A DNA stretch of 64,000 nt from Trifolium pratense (taxonomy: Eukaryota; Streptophyta; Magnoliopsida; Fabales; Fabaceae): the NCBI RefSeq assembly GCF_020283565.1, contig NC_060060.1, positions 62,171,257-62,235,256 on the forward strand. Direction: 5' to 3'. Each line of letters opens with the position of its first letter. Positions within the stretch are counted from its first letter, which is position 1. The position numbers were made by a program, and so were the translations under genes. Shown one piece after another: positions 19,532 to 30,648 of the stretch. The notes under the pieces were generated by a model. That model made no database searches, was not told the DNA's origin, and saw only the letters and a program-made list of their open reading frames with translations.

Positions 19532-20621
19532 TGTTGGAACAAATTTGATTTAAAAATGTTTGCCCCTAAATCTATAAAGGTTTTGATGATAACAAAGTAT
19601 TAATTAACAATTGAATGGACTAAAAATTTATTTTAAGTGCGCAGATATAAGCATCATATAAGCTCTGAGTGAAGTTCAGAGGATGTGAATTCAGAAGTTC
19701 ACAAGCGCTCAGAAGATGTTGGACTTCAGAAGTTACAACATTCAGAGGATGAAGACCTCAGAACTTCTTGTCTGTCTACAAGCTTCATCAACCTCTGAAG
19801 ATCTCTTTGAAAGCTGTGAAGATTCCCTTTGCTAGTCAACTCTTCTACCAATGAAGAAAAGGACCTTTCAAGTCTGATCAGTTCAGCTACCTCTGTTTTG
19901 TCTGTCCTCTTTTGAGAACGTGGGTCTTCAGTTTTGTTAGCTGAATAAGGAAAGTCTTCTCTGCAGTAGTCAAAGTACCTGAAACTCTTTCTTAGTTTTG
20001 GATACAACCAAACTGCATCAAGACAGGCTGCTTGAAGACAAAAGTTTATCAACTCCAACGGCTCCTTTTGCAACGACTCTTTTCTAGTGGTATATATACT
20101 AGAAGATTCAGCTACAACATATATACAATTATCAAGATTTGAACGTGCGCTGAACAAACTCTGAACTCTGTGATATACAAGCTCTGAACCTCTTATCAAG
20201 TGTTTTTGCACTTCAGCCAAATACTCTGTACTATTTGTATTTGCTCTCTTTAGGTTCATCTAAGAGCTGTTGTATATTTTCATATACTTTATTATTACTT
20301 GAGAAACTTAAGCTTGTGTGCTTAAGTGTGAAGTCTTAAGCTTGTGTGCTTGAGCATTGTTGAGAAGTCTCTTGCTTGTGTGCTTGAGCAGGTGTAATCT
20401 TGTGTGATTATAGTGAACTCCCTTGGAAGTGCAAGGGGACTGGACTACTCTCGTTTGTGAGAGGAACTAGTATAAAGTGCTTGTGTGATCTCTCTCTCTC
20501 TCTCTTGTTATTATTTGTGTTATTTATCCGCTGCGAACGTAGTTGAGTTAAGAACTTGAAAAAGTTTTAACTTAGCTAAAACACAATTCAACCCCCCCCT
20601 TCTTGTGTTTTCACACCTTCA
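19532..20621 (+). repeat. 3' LTR of element B
   Basis: 1090 bp, nearly identical to 8413-9505. Ends TTCA followed by the target duplication CACAA. Confidence 0.95.
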
Positions 20622-20626
20622 CACAA

Positions 20627-20888
20627 CAAGCAGCCATCCTTCATCATTTGTGCATCTCTTCCACCCAATTTATCTGACTCACAAGCTAAATGTGGATTTT
20701 CTGATATTCATGTTTTTGTTAGTGCAGGTTTACCATATGTGCTGGCTATTCCTCCTAAGCCACCAGATTTTTTGTTGATATCCAAGTTCACTTGCTATTT
20801 GTTTTTTCTTGTCTCGTGCATTCGTAGTACGGAAAGGCCTCCACCAAAACCACCAGACATGGAAGCTACAACTACAATTCCACCTTGA
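20627..20888 (+). pseudogene. Gag-derived ORF of element C, C-terminal part
   Basis: Continuation of the frame cut at 8412; codons run in phase to TGA at 20886-20888. This part is unlike gag: it contains a short hydrophobic run (about 20 residues around FTCYLFFLVSC) followed by a proline-rich end (PPPKPPD). Whether the hydrophobic run is a membrane segment is not established. It has no start of its own and is dead as it stands. Confidence 0.65.
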
Positions 20889-21913
20889 TCCCTCGGGTGT
20901 GTTCCTTCCTTTTATCACTTTATGCTTATTGTTACATTGCGGACAATGTCTGATTTAAGTGTGGGGGGGGGCATTTTACATTTAGTTATTTAATAAAAAA
21001 ACAAAAATAGAATAAAAACAGTTCTGGCATGCTTGCAATTGTTATGAGTAGTCACATGTTCTAGGGCTACAGTAGTATAGTTGTAGGATTGGTGAAATTT
21101 TTGGAAATTCTCGTTTTCATACTTGATATGATGATCTTTGCACCTTAATGCACAATTGCTGAAAAACTTGCAAACTTAGTAGTGGCTTGATAAATCTTTA
21201 AAATACACAGTCATCAGCTAAGTTGTCTGAGTATAGAATACGATAAAGAGGTATGATTAGGACTAAGTTTGGGGGAAAACTGAATTACTTGATTGTAGGA
21301 TCATGGCTAGATTAAATGATGCGATACTACACAATAAAAAATTAAAAAATAAAATAAAATAAAAATAGAATAAGTTCCTGTGCCCGAAACTGGAGGAACA
21401 ATAATGAATATGTTGAGTTCCTGTGCCTAAAACTGGAGGAACAAATGCTGTGTAGGGTGCTCTATTCGGAGTAACAGGTTGGACTCATTACAAGTGAGAT
21501 CCCGTCAGGTGAAAAGGTAGAGTAGCACCTAAAGCATAACTAAAATGAACTTAAGTGGTATCCCTGCGTATAAAAATCAAAAAGCCTGTGAGAACAAGAA
21601 AAGAATAGCTTCCCCTCAAGCTGAAATCTAAACTCAAACTCTGAGTTGTAGGAAAGAAAAGGTAGCTTAGTATCCTGACTGTGTATTTTCGAGAAGGATC
21701 ATGTCATGACTCTGGTTGAAAAGTAATAGGCAGTACACACACACACGCAGGGTTATCGTTGACAGCTGATATACAAGAGTTATGTCAATCTTTGAAATAC
21801 AGTCCACGGTTGGAAGCTTGAATCCTAGAATTTGTTGATTGCTTGTGATGATTGTAGCATGCTTTGTTCTAGAGTTTTGCTCAGGAGAGCAAAAGAATAA
21901 GTGTGGGGGAATT
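20889..21913 (+). other. 3' non-coding part of element C
   Basis: No reading frame. Contains the wording typical of the 3' end of Athila/Tat elements, with purine tracts at about 20961 (TAAGTGTGGGGGG), 21264 (TAAGTTTGGGGGA) and 21900 (GTGTGGGGGAATT, adjoining the LTR start and so the likely plus-strand primer). A short near-repeat beginning GTTCCTGTGCC occurs at about 21375 and 21417. Confidence 0.65.
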
Positions 21914-22132
21914 TGATCAGTGCATTTTGGCACATATTTTATGGCTTTGTACTTTGACGTATTGGAAGCTTTTCTAGCCTAATATTAAGTTTTTACCATG
22001 TTTCTAATACGTCAAAGTACAAAGTACAAAGTATTAGGCTAGAAACATGGTAAAAACTTAATATTAGGCTAGAAAAGCTTCCAATACGTCAAAGTACAAA
22101 GCCATAAAATATGTGCCAAAATGCACTGATCA
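21914..22132. repeat. Right end block of element C: LTR start with inverted duplication
   Basis: Begins TGATCAGTGCATTTTGGC directly after a purine tract, as a 3' LTR should. After about 93 bp it turns back through a 33-bp loop into its own reverse complement, ending GCACTGATCA at the target duplication. It shares no direct-repeat relation with the left end block. Confidence 0.88.
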
Positions 22133-22137
22133 CCTAT

Positions 22138-25097
22138 CCATTAATGATATTTGGTTAGTTGATGGACTCAAACATAACCTATTGAGCATAAGTCAATTTT
22201 GCGACAATGGTTATGTAGTTGTCTTTAATAAGGAATCATGTACTGTGTCTAAACAATCTGATAACTCCATGGTATTCAAAGGTCTGAGAAAGAATAATGT
22301 TTATAAAATTAATCTTTCTGACTTGAATGAACAAAAAGTGTTGTGTCTTTTGACCTTGAGTGAAGAAAAATGGATCTGGCATAAGAGGTTAGGCCATGCT
22401 AACTGGAGGTTAATCTCTAAGCTTAGCAAGCTTGACCTTGTCAGAGGTTTACCTAAAATCAAATATCACTCAAACACACTTTGTGGTTCATGTCAAAAAG
22501 GAAAGATTACAAAATCATCTTTTAAACCTAAGAACATTGTCTCTACCTCAAGACCATTGGAACTTCTTCACATTGATCTTTTTGGGCCAGTTCACACTGC
22601 CTCTATCAATGGAAAGAAGTATGGATTAGTGATTGTTGATGACTACAGTAGATGGACTTGGGTAAAGTTCCTAAGAACAAAAGATGAAGCTTATGATGAG
22701 TTTAGCATCTTCTGCAAACAAATTCAAAATGAAAAAGGCTACACTATTTTAAAAGTTAGGAGTGATCATGGTGGAGAATTTGAAAATGAACCTTTTGAAA
22801 ACTTTTGTGAAAAATATGGCATTCTGCATGAATTCTCTTCTCCTAGAACTCCTCAACAAAATGGGGTTGTAGAAAGGAAGAATAGAACTCTGCAAGAAAT
22901 GGCCAGAACCATGATGCATGAAACAAATGTAGCAAAGTTTTTATGGGCAGAAGCTGTAAACACAGCATGTTATGTTCAAAATAGAATCTATATCAGATCT
23001 AAGTTGAACAAAACTGCTTATGAATTGTTCAAAGGAAGAAAACCTGATATTTCTTATTTTCATCAGTTTGGATGTACATGTTATATCTTAAACAACAAAG
23101 TCCATCTAAAGAAATTTGATGCTAGAGGTTATAAGGGTATCTTTATAGGATATTCTGAACGCTCAAAAGCATACAGACTGTATATTTCTGAAACACACAT
23201 TGTGGAAGAAACTATGCATGTCAAATTTGATGACAAAGAGCCTGACCAAGTGTCAGAGCTTGTGGAAGGTTTGTCTAGATTTCAGGTATCAGAGGATCAA
23301 TATTCAGATATTCCAAACTACTCAGAACATCCATTCTCTGAAGAACCTCTGAACATAACAGTTCCTACAGACTCTGAACAACAAAGAACTGAAGCAACTG
23401 CTGAACCTGATGTTGATGAGTCTGAAGATGATGAGCTCCCAAGAAATACCTTCAAATACAAATCATCACATCCAGAGGAACTGATCTTAGGCAACAAGGA
23501 TAGTCCAAGGAAGATAAGATCTCAACTAAGAAATGAGGAATCATTAGTTGGTCTTATCTCAATGATGGAACCTTCAAAAATTGATGAAGCTCTGAAAGAT
23601 GATGCTTGGATTGTAGCAATGCAAGAAGAGCTGAATCAATTTCAAAGGAATGATGTGTGGACTCTAGTGCCTAAACCCTCACACAAGAACATTATAGGAA
23701 CAAAATGGGTATTCAGAAACAAGCTGAATGAACAAGGTGAAGTGGTAAGAAACAAGGCTAGATTGGTCGCACAAGGTTATAGTCAGCAAGAGGGGATTGA
23801 CTATACTGAAACCTTTGCACCAGTTGCTAGACTTGAAGCAATCAGGTTACTTCTATCTTATGCTGTTAATCATGGAATAACTTTGTATCAAATGGATGTT
23901 AAGAGTGCCTTCTTAAATGGTTTTATTTCTGAAGAAGTGTATGTTAAGCAACCCCCTGGTTTTGAAGATATCTCAAATCCAGAACATGTTTTCAAATTGA
24001 AGAAATCACTGTATGGTCTGAAACAAGCTCCAAGAGCTTGGTATGATAGACTCAGTAATTTCCTTCTTGAAAAGGGTTTTGAAAAAGGAAAGGTTGACTG
24101 CACACTCTTTAGAAAAACAACCAAAGAAGACATTTTAATCATTCAAATTTATGTTGATGATATTATTTTTGGTTCAACTAATGCTTCCTTGTGAAAGAAC
24201 TTTTCTAAGATAATGCAGGATGAATTTGAAATGAGCATGATGGGAGAATTGAAGTTCTTTCTTGGAATTCAAATCAATCAGAAGAAGGAAGGAACTTATG
24301 TTCATCAATCAAAGTACACCAAAGAACTTCTGAAGAAATTCAACCTAGATGACTGCAAGATAATGAACACTCCTATGCATCCAACTACCAACATGAGCAA
24401 GTCAGATGATGAAGGAAAGGTAGATCAAAAGGTCTACAGAGGTATGATTGGTTCCTTACTCTATCTGACAGCCTCTAGACCAGATATTTTATTCAGTGTT
24501 TGCTTATGTGCAAGATTCCAGTCAGATCCCAGAGAATCTCATCTTACTGCTGTAAAGAGAATCTTTAGGTATCTGAAAGGAACAACTAATCTTGGACTTC
24601 TCTATAAGAAATCCAATGATTATGTGCTAAATGGATTCTGTGATGCTGACTATGTTGGAGATAAAATTGAAAGAAAATCCACAAGTGGCAATTGTCAATT
24701 TGTTGGTGAAAACCTTATCTCCTGGGCTAGTAAGAGACAAACTACTATAGCTTTGTCTACAGCAGAAGCAGAATACATTTCAGCAGCTAAGTGTTGCACA
24801 CAACTACTCTGGCTAAAATATCAGTTAGAAGATTATCAGGTAAGCAGTAACAATATTCCTTTATATTGTGATAATACTGCAGCCATTCATTTATCTAAAA
24901 ATCCTATTCTACACTCTAGAGCCAAACATATTGAAATTAAACACCATTTTATCAGAGATTATGTTCAGAGAGGCATTATAGATATTAAGTTTGTTGATAC
25001 TGAAAATCAATGGGCTGATATATTTACTAAAGCTTTATCTGTTGAAAGATTTGATTTTATAAAGAAACATCTGAACATGTTTTCAATCTCTGAATGA
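22138..25097 (+). pseudogene. pol: Pol of element A, second part: integrase, RT, RNase H; in-frame stop
   Basis: Resumes pol exactly where element C cut it. Contains the GAG-pre-integrase, integrase core, RT with YVDDIIFGS, and RNase H with STAEAEYI. The integrase frameshift of B is absent here. Instead a TGA replaces a Cys codon at 24192-24194, shortly after the YVDD motif, and splits the frame into 22113-24194 and 24213-25097. The 22113 start lies in C's LTR and is not real. RNase H CDADY is followed by V where B has A. Confidence 0.92.
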
Positions 25098-25293
25098 AAA
25101 ATTGTTTTTGGCAATTAAAGTGTAAGAGGTTATGTATATCAGAACTTATGATTCAGAACATCTGAAACACAAGCTCTGAAGTACTTAACTCTGATAGAGA
25201 ATTTTAAATATCTCAGAGGCTCTGAACTATTTAAGTGGGAAACGTTTAGCATTCACTGCTGAACAGTTGTCCATTAAAATAGCAGTTACCGAG

Positions 25294-27290
25294 TGTAACA
25301 CCCCGAACTAACTACCCTTAAAAACGTGATCTTAAAAACTTTTTAAAGATAAGTAGCCGGAGCGCTACGGAAAAACATTTTCTAAACGATCGTGCACATG
25401 ACACGAAACGTCGCAGCGGAAAAACATTAAATAAAGGATTTTCAAAGCAATGAACAAAATAGTTCAAAAGATAAATCATTTACATAAAACATAAGTTAAG
25501 ATGTTCGCATCGATATACGACGGAATACAAACGATCCCCGACTCGATGTTACAAATACCAGAGCACTAATATACATCACAACCAAACTAAACTTAACAAA
25601 GCTATACAAAGGTAGCCTACACTAGCTCCTCACAAAAGTGCTCCACACCAAAACGATCTGCAGCTAAAGCTCAACGAGACCTCGACCTAAATACCTGAAC
25701 CCCCAAAGGTCCAGCACATAACAAATAGGTAGAGAGTTAGTAAACATAATCACATACATACGAATATAGAAACGCACCTATATTCAACCTATCACGTAAT
25801 ACTAACTCACACACATACCTCAATAAGTAATACACCAGATAACACATACTCACAAATACAGAACCAGATAGTTTCACGTCGTTTCGGACAACACAAAGAA
25901 CTCACATAACACATAACACATAATTGCACATTTACTCAAATGCGACTAATGCCAAACATTCAATGTCATGCCAACCTAGACACGACTAATGCATGTGGTA
26001 CCATCTTCTTTATCAAGGAACTTACCATTGATATCCTTCTTTATTGGACAAGTCCAATATCCTTCTTTATCAGACAAGTCTGATATCCCTAAATAATGCA
26101 TGAGTTTATGAATGTCATGCATTTACCAAACATATGATAATCACTTAGCACGAAGCTACTGCTCACTACATGGATAACATAATCCATTAAACTTCTTTAT
26201 CAGACAAACTGATATTCTTCTTTATCAGACAACCCGATATACAAAAATACATATACTTCTTTGACATTTTATATAAATGCCATCACACAACACAATTATT
26301 AAACATATAATAATTCCAAACCAAAACGAAACCAAATACATGGATACACACACCTTACAAACATTAACAAAAATTGCTGTCACAGAGGCCTTCGCTAAGC
26401 GAGGGCTTAGCGAGACATGGCGAACCTCACCAGGAAGTCACCTGCTCATGGCGAGCATTGGCGAGCTTCAGCGAACATGTTCGCTACAGCGAACTCCTGG
26501 TCGCTTAGCGAACTACACCAGAAAAATATCTGTTCTTGAGTTTCAATAAGGCGGTTTAACATTGAATCCACTCAAAAATCCATTCAAACATGTTATAAAT
26601 TCTTATAAACAACAATTCCAAGCATATATGATATCAAGGAACATTAATCATCTCTTCCAAACATCCAAATACATCAAACAATCAAAATCATGTCAATTTC
26701 TTGCAAAATAAGCAAAGTTGCATAAACATGCAAAACCATCATCAAACATATACATATTCCCTCCTAGATGTTCATTAAGCATACTAAGATGAAAAGGACA
26801 TGTTTATGATAAAGAAATTTCACCCAAACCCCAAAGAAATTGGATGAGAGAGTTTAGGAATGGAGGCTAGACACCTCCCCTCTCTTGGATCACCCAAGCT
26901 TATGCTTAACCACTCTCACCTTGGATTGAATGATGATTCTTGGCCTCTAAATCTCTTCTCCTTGCTCGTGTTCTTCTAGCCAAAACCCTAGCTTAGCTTG
27001 TTCTTGCTTCTAAGCTTATAACTTCTAACTTCTCATGACAATGAATTGTGATACTATTCATTGGTTTGACTTGCTACTTATACCACTTCCTTAGTCATGA
27101 ACCAAGCCCAATTGGCTTAGGCCCATTAAGCTCTATCACACGCCCCAAGCCCACTAACATGGCAAAGGTTTCGCTCACAAACTTATGTTCGCGATAAATA
27201 ATTATACGTCGCGTAAATAAATATTTAACACTAACCCAAAATATATGCAAATATATAAAATATCGATTTACTAAAAATCGGGTCGTTACA
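25294..27290 (-). repeat. LTR of element G (3' LTR on the minus strand)
   Basis: 1997 bp. Contains a cluster of short inverted repeats built on TCGCTAAGCGA, GGCGAGC and TTCGCTNNAGCGAA (26390-26515). On the minus strand this lies about 110 bp upstream of a TATA-like box at about 26267-26276. Has an additional 7-bp unit near 25915 relative to the other LTR. Confidence 0.92.
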
Positions 27291-27305
27291 ACTCTACCCC
27301 CCTTA
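27291..27305 (-). other. Polypurine tract of element G
   Basis: On the minus strand TAAGGGGGGTAGAGT directly precedes the LTR start TGTAACGACCC. The upstream context, AATTTCGAGGGCGAAATT, also occurs in F just before its tract near 50845. Confidence 0.88.
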
Positions 27306-27356
27306 AAAGAATTTCGCCCTCGAAATTACCTAAGAGATAAAACAGAGAACGAACCC

Positions 27357-28277
27357 TCAACGCGGCATCTTCGGTTTCTTGCATACCGGACTCTTGTGAC
27401 CTTCCTCGCCACAATTGAAACAAAACACTTTCACCCGACAAGCATCGGCCTTGTGCCCAAACTGTCCACAATTGAAACACTTGTCGCTTTTCCTCGGGCA
27501 ATCATATGACATATGACCCCGCTCTCCACATTTGTAACAACTTCCACTTCCTTGTTTCTTCTTTCCACTTCCATTGCCCTTGTTCTCATACGGCTTACCA
27601 CGATCCAAACCTTTTCCTTTCCTATCATTCAGAGCCTTATAGTAGTTGGTCTTGGCTTTGCTATCTTCATCACAAATCCTTGCCTTGGTCATAAGGGTCG
27701 GAAAATCCCTGATTTCAGAAAATCCAATCAAAAGCTTGATATCCGGACGAAGTCCACTCTCGAACTTGACACACTTATCCTCTTCGGCTTCCACCGTGTT
27801 GTAGTGTGGACTAAACACACACAAAGCTCCAAACTTAGCCGAATACTCGGCGACCGATAAATTTCCTTGCTTGAGCTCCATGAACTCGATCACTTTCTTA
27901 TTCTTCACATCAGCCGGAAAGTACTTCCTTAAAAATTCCCTTTTGAAAGTTTCCCAAACGATAGCAACACCGTCCACTCCTATCCTGAGTCTCACATTCC
28001 TCCACCAAACGATTGCCTCCTCTCTAAGGGCGTAAGTTCCCAAAGTAGTCTTGTTCTCCTCAGAACAACCCATTGCTTCAAAGATGATCTCAACCTCATC
28101 TAACCACTTGATAGCTCCCTCCGGGTTATAGCCTCCGGTAAACAGAGTTGGTTTATGCGACATAAACCTTTCCAATCTTTTCTCACTATCCCTTCCCGGG
28201 TCATTATCCCTTACCACCAATGTAGTCAAAGCAGCCAAAGCTTGTGCAATCTGAGCGTTGGTCCTAGCAGCAGCCAT
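27357..28277 (-). CDS. gag: Gag protein of element G (306 aa) with three zinc knuckles
   Basis: Ty3-type gag. The capsid (retrotransposon gag) domain spans about residues 30-190, with the typical PTLFTGGYNPEGAIKWLDEVE and FKREFLRKYFP segments. A basic linker follows, then three CCHC knuckles in a row (CYKCGERGHMSYDC, CFNCGQFGHKADAC, CFNCGEEGHKSPVC) and the C-terminus. Three knuckles are unusual; F has a single canonical one. The gene is open and short, with no protease, RT or integrase behind it. I choose ATG at 28277 (minus); the frame extends six codons further upstream without ATG. It would coat the element's RNA while a Tekay element supplies the enzymes. Confidence 0.9.
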   Translation of the reverse strand: MAAARTNAQIAQALAALTTLVVRDNDPGRDSEKRLERFMSHKPTLFTGGYNPEGAIKWLDEVEIIFEAMGCSEENKTTLGTYALREEAIVWWRNVRLRIGVDGVAIVWETFKREFLRKYFPADVKNKKVIEFMELKQGNLSVAEYSAKFGALCVFSPHYNTVEAEEDKCVKFESGLRPDIKLLIGFSEIRDFPTLMTKARICDEDSKAKTNYYKALNDRKGKGLDRGKPYENKGNGSGKKKQGSGSCYKCGERGHMSYDCPRKSDKCFNCGQFGHKADACRVKVFCFNCGEEGHKSPVCKKPKMPR

Positions 28278-28380
28278 GATTCCTGAACGAATCACAACTC
28301 GACGTTAGAATGTATTAACAGTGTACCCAACACATGCTTCATACAAGAGAAAGAAAATCCTAATGGCTCACATGAACTGA

Positions 28381-28395
28381 CCTGCTCTGATACCA
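28381..28395 (-). other. Primer-binding site of element G
   Basis: On the minus strand TGGTATCAGAGCAGG, a full match to the initiator tRNA-Met primer site and identical to F (46179). It lies four bases after the LTR. Confidence 0.9.
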
Positions 28396-28399
28396 CTAT

Positions 28400-30389
28400 T
28401 GTAACACCCCGAACTAACTACCCTTAAAAACGTGATCTTAAAAACTTTTTAAAGATAAGTAGCCGGAGCGCTACGGAAAAACATTTTCTAAACGATCGTG
28501 CACATGACACGAAACGTCGCAGCGGAAAAACATTAAATAAAGGATTTTCAAAGCAATGAACAAAATAGTTCAAAAGATAAATCATTTACATAAAACATAA
28601 GTTAAGATGTTCGCATCGATATACGACGGAATACAAACGATCCCCGACTCGATGTTACAAATACCAGAGCACTAATATACATCACAACCAAACTAAACTT
28701 AACAAAGCTATACAAAGGTAGCCTACACTAGCTCCTCACAAAAGTGCTCCACACCAAAACGATCTGCAGCTAAAGCTCAACGAGACCTCGACCTAAATAC
28801 CTGAACCCCCAAAGGTCCAGCACATAACAAATAGGTAGAGAGTTAGTAAACATAATCACATACATACGAATATAGAAACGCACCTATATTCAACCTATCA
28901 CGTAATACTAACTCACACACATACCTCAATAAGTAATACACCAGATAACACATACTCACAAATACAGAACCAGATAGTTTCACGTCGTTTCGGACAACAC
29001 AAAGAACTCACATAACACATAATTGCACATTTACTCAAATGCGACTAATGCCAAACATTCAATGTCATGCCAACCTAGACACGACTAATGCATGTGGTAC
29101 CATCTTCTTTATCAAGGAACTTACCATTGATATCCTTCTTTATTGGACAAGTCCAATATCCTTCTTTATCAGACAAGTCTGATATCCCTAAATAATGCAT
29201 GAGTTTATGAATGTCATGCATTTACCAAACATATGATAATCACTTAGCACGAAGCTACTGCTCACTACATGGATAACATAATCCATTAAACTTCTTTATC
29301 AGACAAACTGATATTCTTCTTTATCGGACAACCCGATATACAAAAATACATATACTTCTTTGACATTTTATATAAATGCCATCACACAACACAATTATTA
29401 AACATATAATAATTCCAAACCAAAACGAAACCAAATACATGGATACACACACCTTACAAACATTAACAAAAATTGCTGTCACAGAGGCCTTCGCTAAGCG
29501 AGGGCTTAGCGAGACATGGCGAACCTCACCAGGAAGTCACGTGCTCATGGCGAGCATTGGCGAGCTTCAGCGAACATGTTCGCTACAGCGAACTCCTGGT
29601 CGCTTAGCGAACTACACCAGAAAAATATCTGTTCTTGAGTTTCAATAAGGCGGTTTAACATTGAATCCACTCAAAAATCCATTCAAACATGTTATAAATT
29701 CTTATAAACAACAATTCCAAGCATATATGATATCAAGGAACATTAATCATCTCTTCCAAACATCCAAATACATCAAACAATCAAAATCATGTCAATTTCT
29801 TGCAAAATAAGCAAAGTTGCATAAACATGCAAAACCATCATCAAACATATACATATTCCCTCCTAGATGTTCATTAAGCATACTAAGATGAAAAGGACAT
29901 GTTTATGATAAAGAAATTTCACCCAAACCCCAAAGAAATTGGATGAGAGAGTTTAGGAATGGAGGCTAGACACCTCCCCTCTCTTGGATCACCCAAGCTT
30001 ATGCTTAACCACTCTCACCTTGGATTGAATGATGATTCTTGGCCTCTAAATCTCTTCTCCTTGCTCGTGTTCTTCTAGCCAAAACCCTAGCTTAGCTTGT
30101 TCTTGCTTCTAAGCTTATAACTTCTAACTTCTCATGAAAATGAATTGTGATACTATTCATTGGTTTGACTTGCTACTTATACCACTTCCTTAGTCATGAA
30201 CCAAGCCCAATTGGCTTAGGCCCATTAAGCTCTATCACACGCCCCAAGCCCACTAACATGGCAAAGGTTTCGCTCACAAACTTATGTTCGCGATAAATAA
30301 TTATACGTCGCGTAAATAAATATTTAACACTAACCCAAAATATATGCAAATATATAAAATATCGATTTACTAAAAATCGGGTCGTTACA
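28400..30389 (-). repeat. LTR of element G (5' LTR on the minus strand)
   Basis: 1990 bp, nearly identical to 25294-27290, including the inverted-repeat cluster (about 29488-29613) and TATA-like box. Confidence 0.92.
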
Positions 30390-30404
30390 CCGAGTAAATT
30401 TCTG

Positions 30405-30527
30405 CACGTGGTCTACGTGTGTCAGGTAGTGGGTGGTTAATGATGATTTTTGGTATTCAACTTTCTGTCAATTAGCGTAACTTCCCAAATTTGCCATTCT
30501 TGTGTTAACTGTATTCATTTAAATAAA
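30405..30527 (+). promoter_or_regulatory. Candidate internal promoter for the 3' gene of element A
   Basis: CACGTG (30405-30410), ACGTGT (30415-30420) and TTTAAATAAA (30518-30527), 122 bp before the ATG at 30649, conserved with B. Element G inserted ten bases upstream of the G-box and so separated this block from pol without touching it. Confidence 0.45.
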
Positions 30528-30648
30528 CTTACACAATACACTTGCACACTATTCACTCTCACAACCTACACTTTCATTTTCTCTCTAAACCTCCAACAAA
30601 CTTTCTTTCTCTCTCGTTAGTTTCCAAACCCTACCCTAATCTCCAACA

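Larger units (their letters stand above)
8413..20621 (+). mobile_element. Element B: young Sirevirus-type Copia retrotransposon, same family as A
   Basis: Complete 12.2-kb element: TGTTGG...TTCA LTRs, flanked by perfect duplications CACAA (8408-8412, 20622-20626). By eye the two LTRs differ by one substitution (C at 9349, T at 20468) and the length of a C run, so insertion was very recent. Gag, the 3' gene and the antisense ORF are open. Pol has one extra T at 12835-12839 that shifts frame within the integrase. It sits in element C, which sits in A, a relative of B. Confidence 0.95.
6246..22132. mobile_element. Element C: non-autonomous Athila/Tat-like LTR element with inverted ends
   Basis: Bounded by perfect 5-bp duplications CCTAT (6241-6245, 22133-22137) and starting TG, ending CA. 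Without nested B it is about 3.7 kb. After an 836-bp end block comes an Athila/Tat-type primer site, one gag-like reading frame (split by B), a long non-coding 3' part with several purine tracts, and a 219-bp end block. The two end blocks are not direct repeats of each other; each is an inverted duplication (186-bp arms on the left, about 93-bp arms on the right). Read on the minus strand, the outermost sequences are a normal LTR start on the right and LTR end on the left, so the interior looks inverted relative to its own termini. It encodes no enzyme. Confidence 0.85.
25294..30389 (-). mobile_element. Element G: gag-only LTR element, non-autonomous relative of Tekay chromoviruses
   Basis: 5096 bp with two LTRs of about 2 kb, flanked by perfect duplications CCGAG (25289-25293, 30390-30394), lying in A between pol and the 3' gene and in opposite orientation. 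The interior is only 1.1 kb: primer site, one gag gene, polypurine tract. The LTR starts TGTAACGACCC and ends TGTTACA on the minus strand. The bases around its polypurine tract and LTR start are nearly the same as in the full Tekay element F. Elements with terminal repeats and gag alone have been described in plants (TR-GAG type). LTRs differ by about three substitutions and one 7-bp unit, so it is young. Confidence 0.92.

Noticed and set aside
22113..22137. In-frame start of A's pol second part within element C (MPKCTDH...)
   Set aside because: Those codons belong to C's end block. The pol sequence begins only after the CCTAT duplication.
26277..26549. 90-codon plus-strand frame in both G LTRs (also 29376-29648)
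   Set aside because: Covers the inverted-repeat cluster on the strand opposite to the element's transcription. No known motif.
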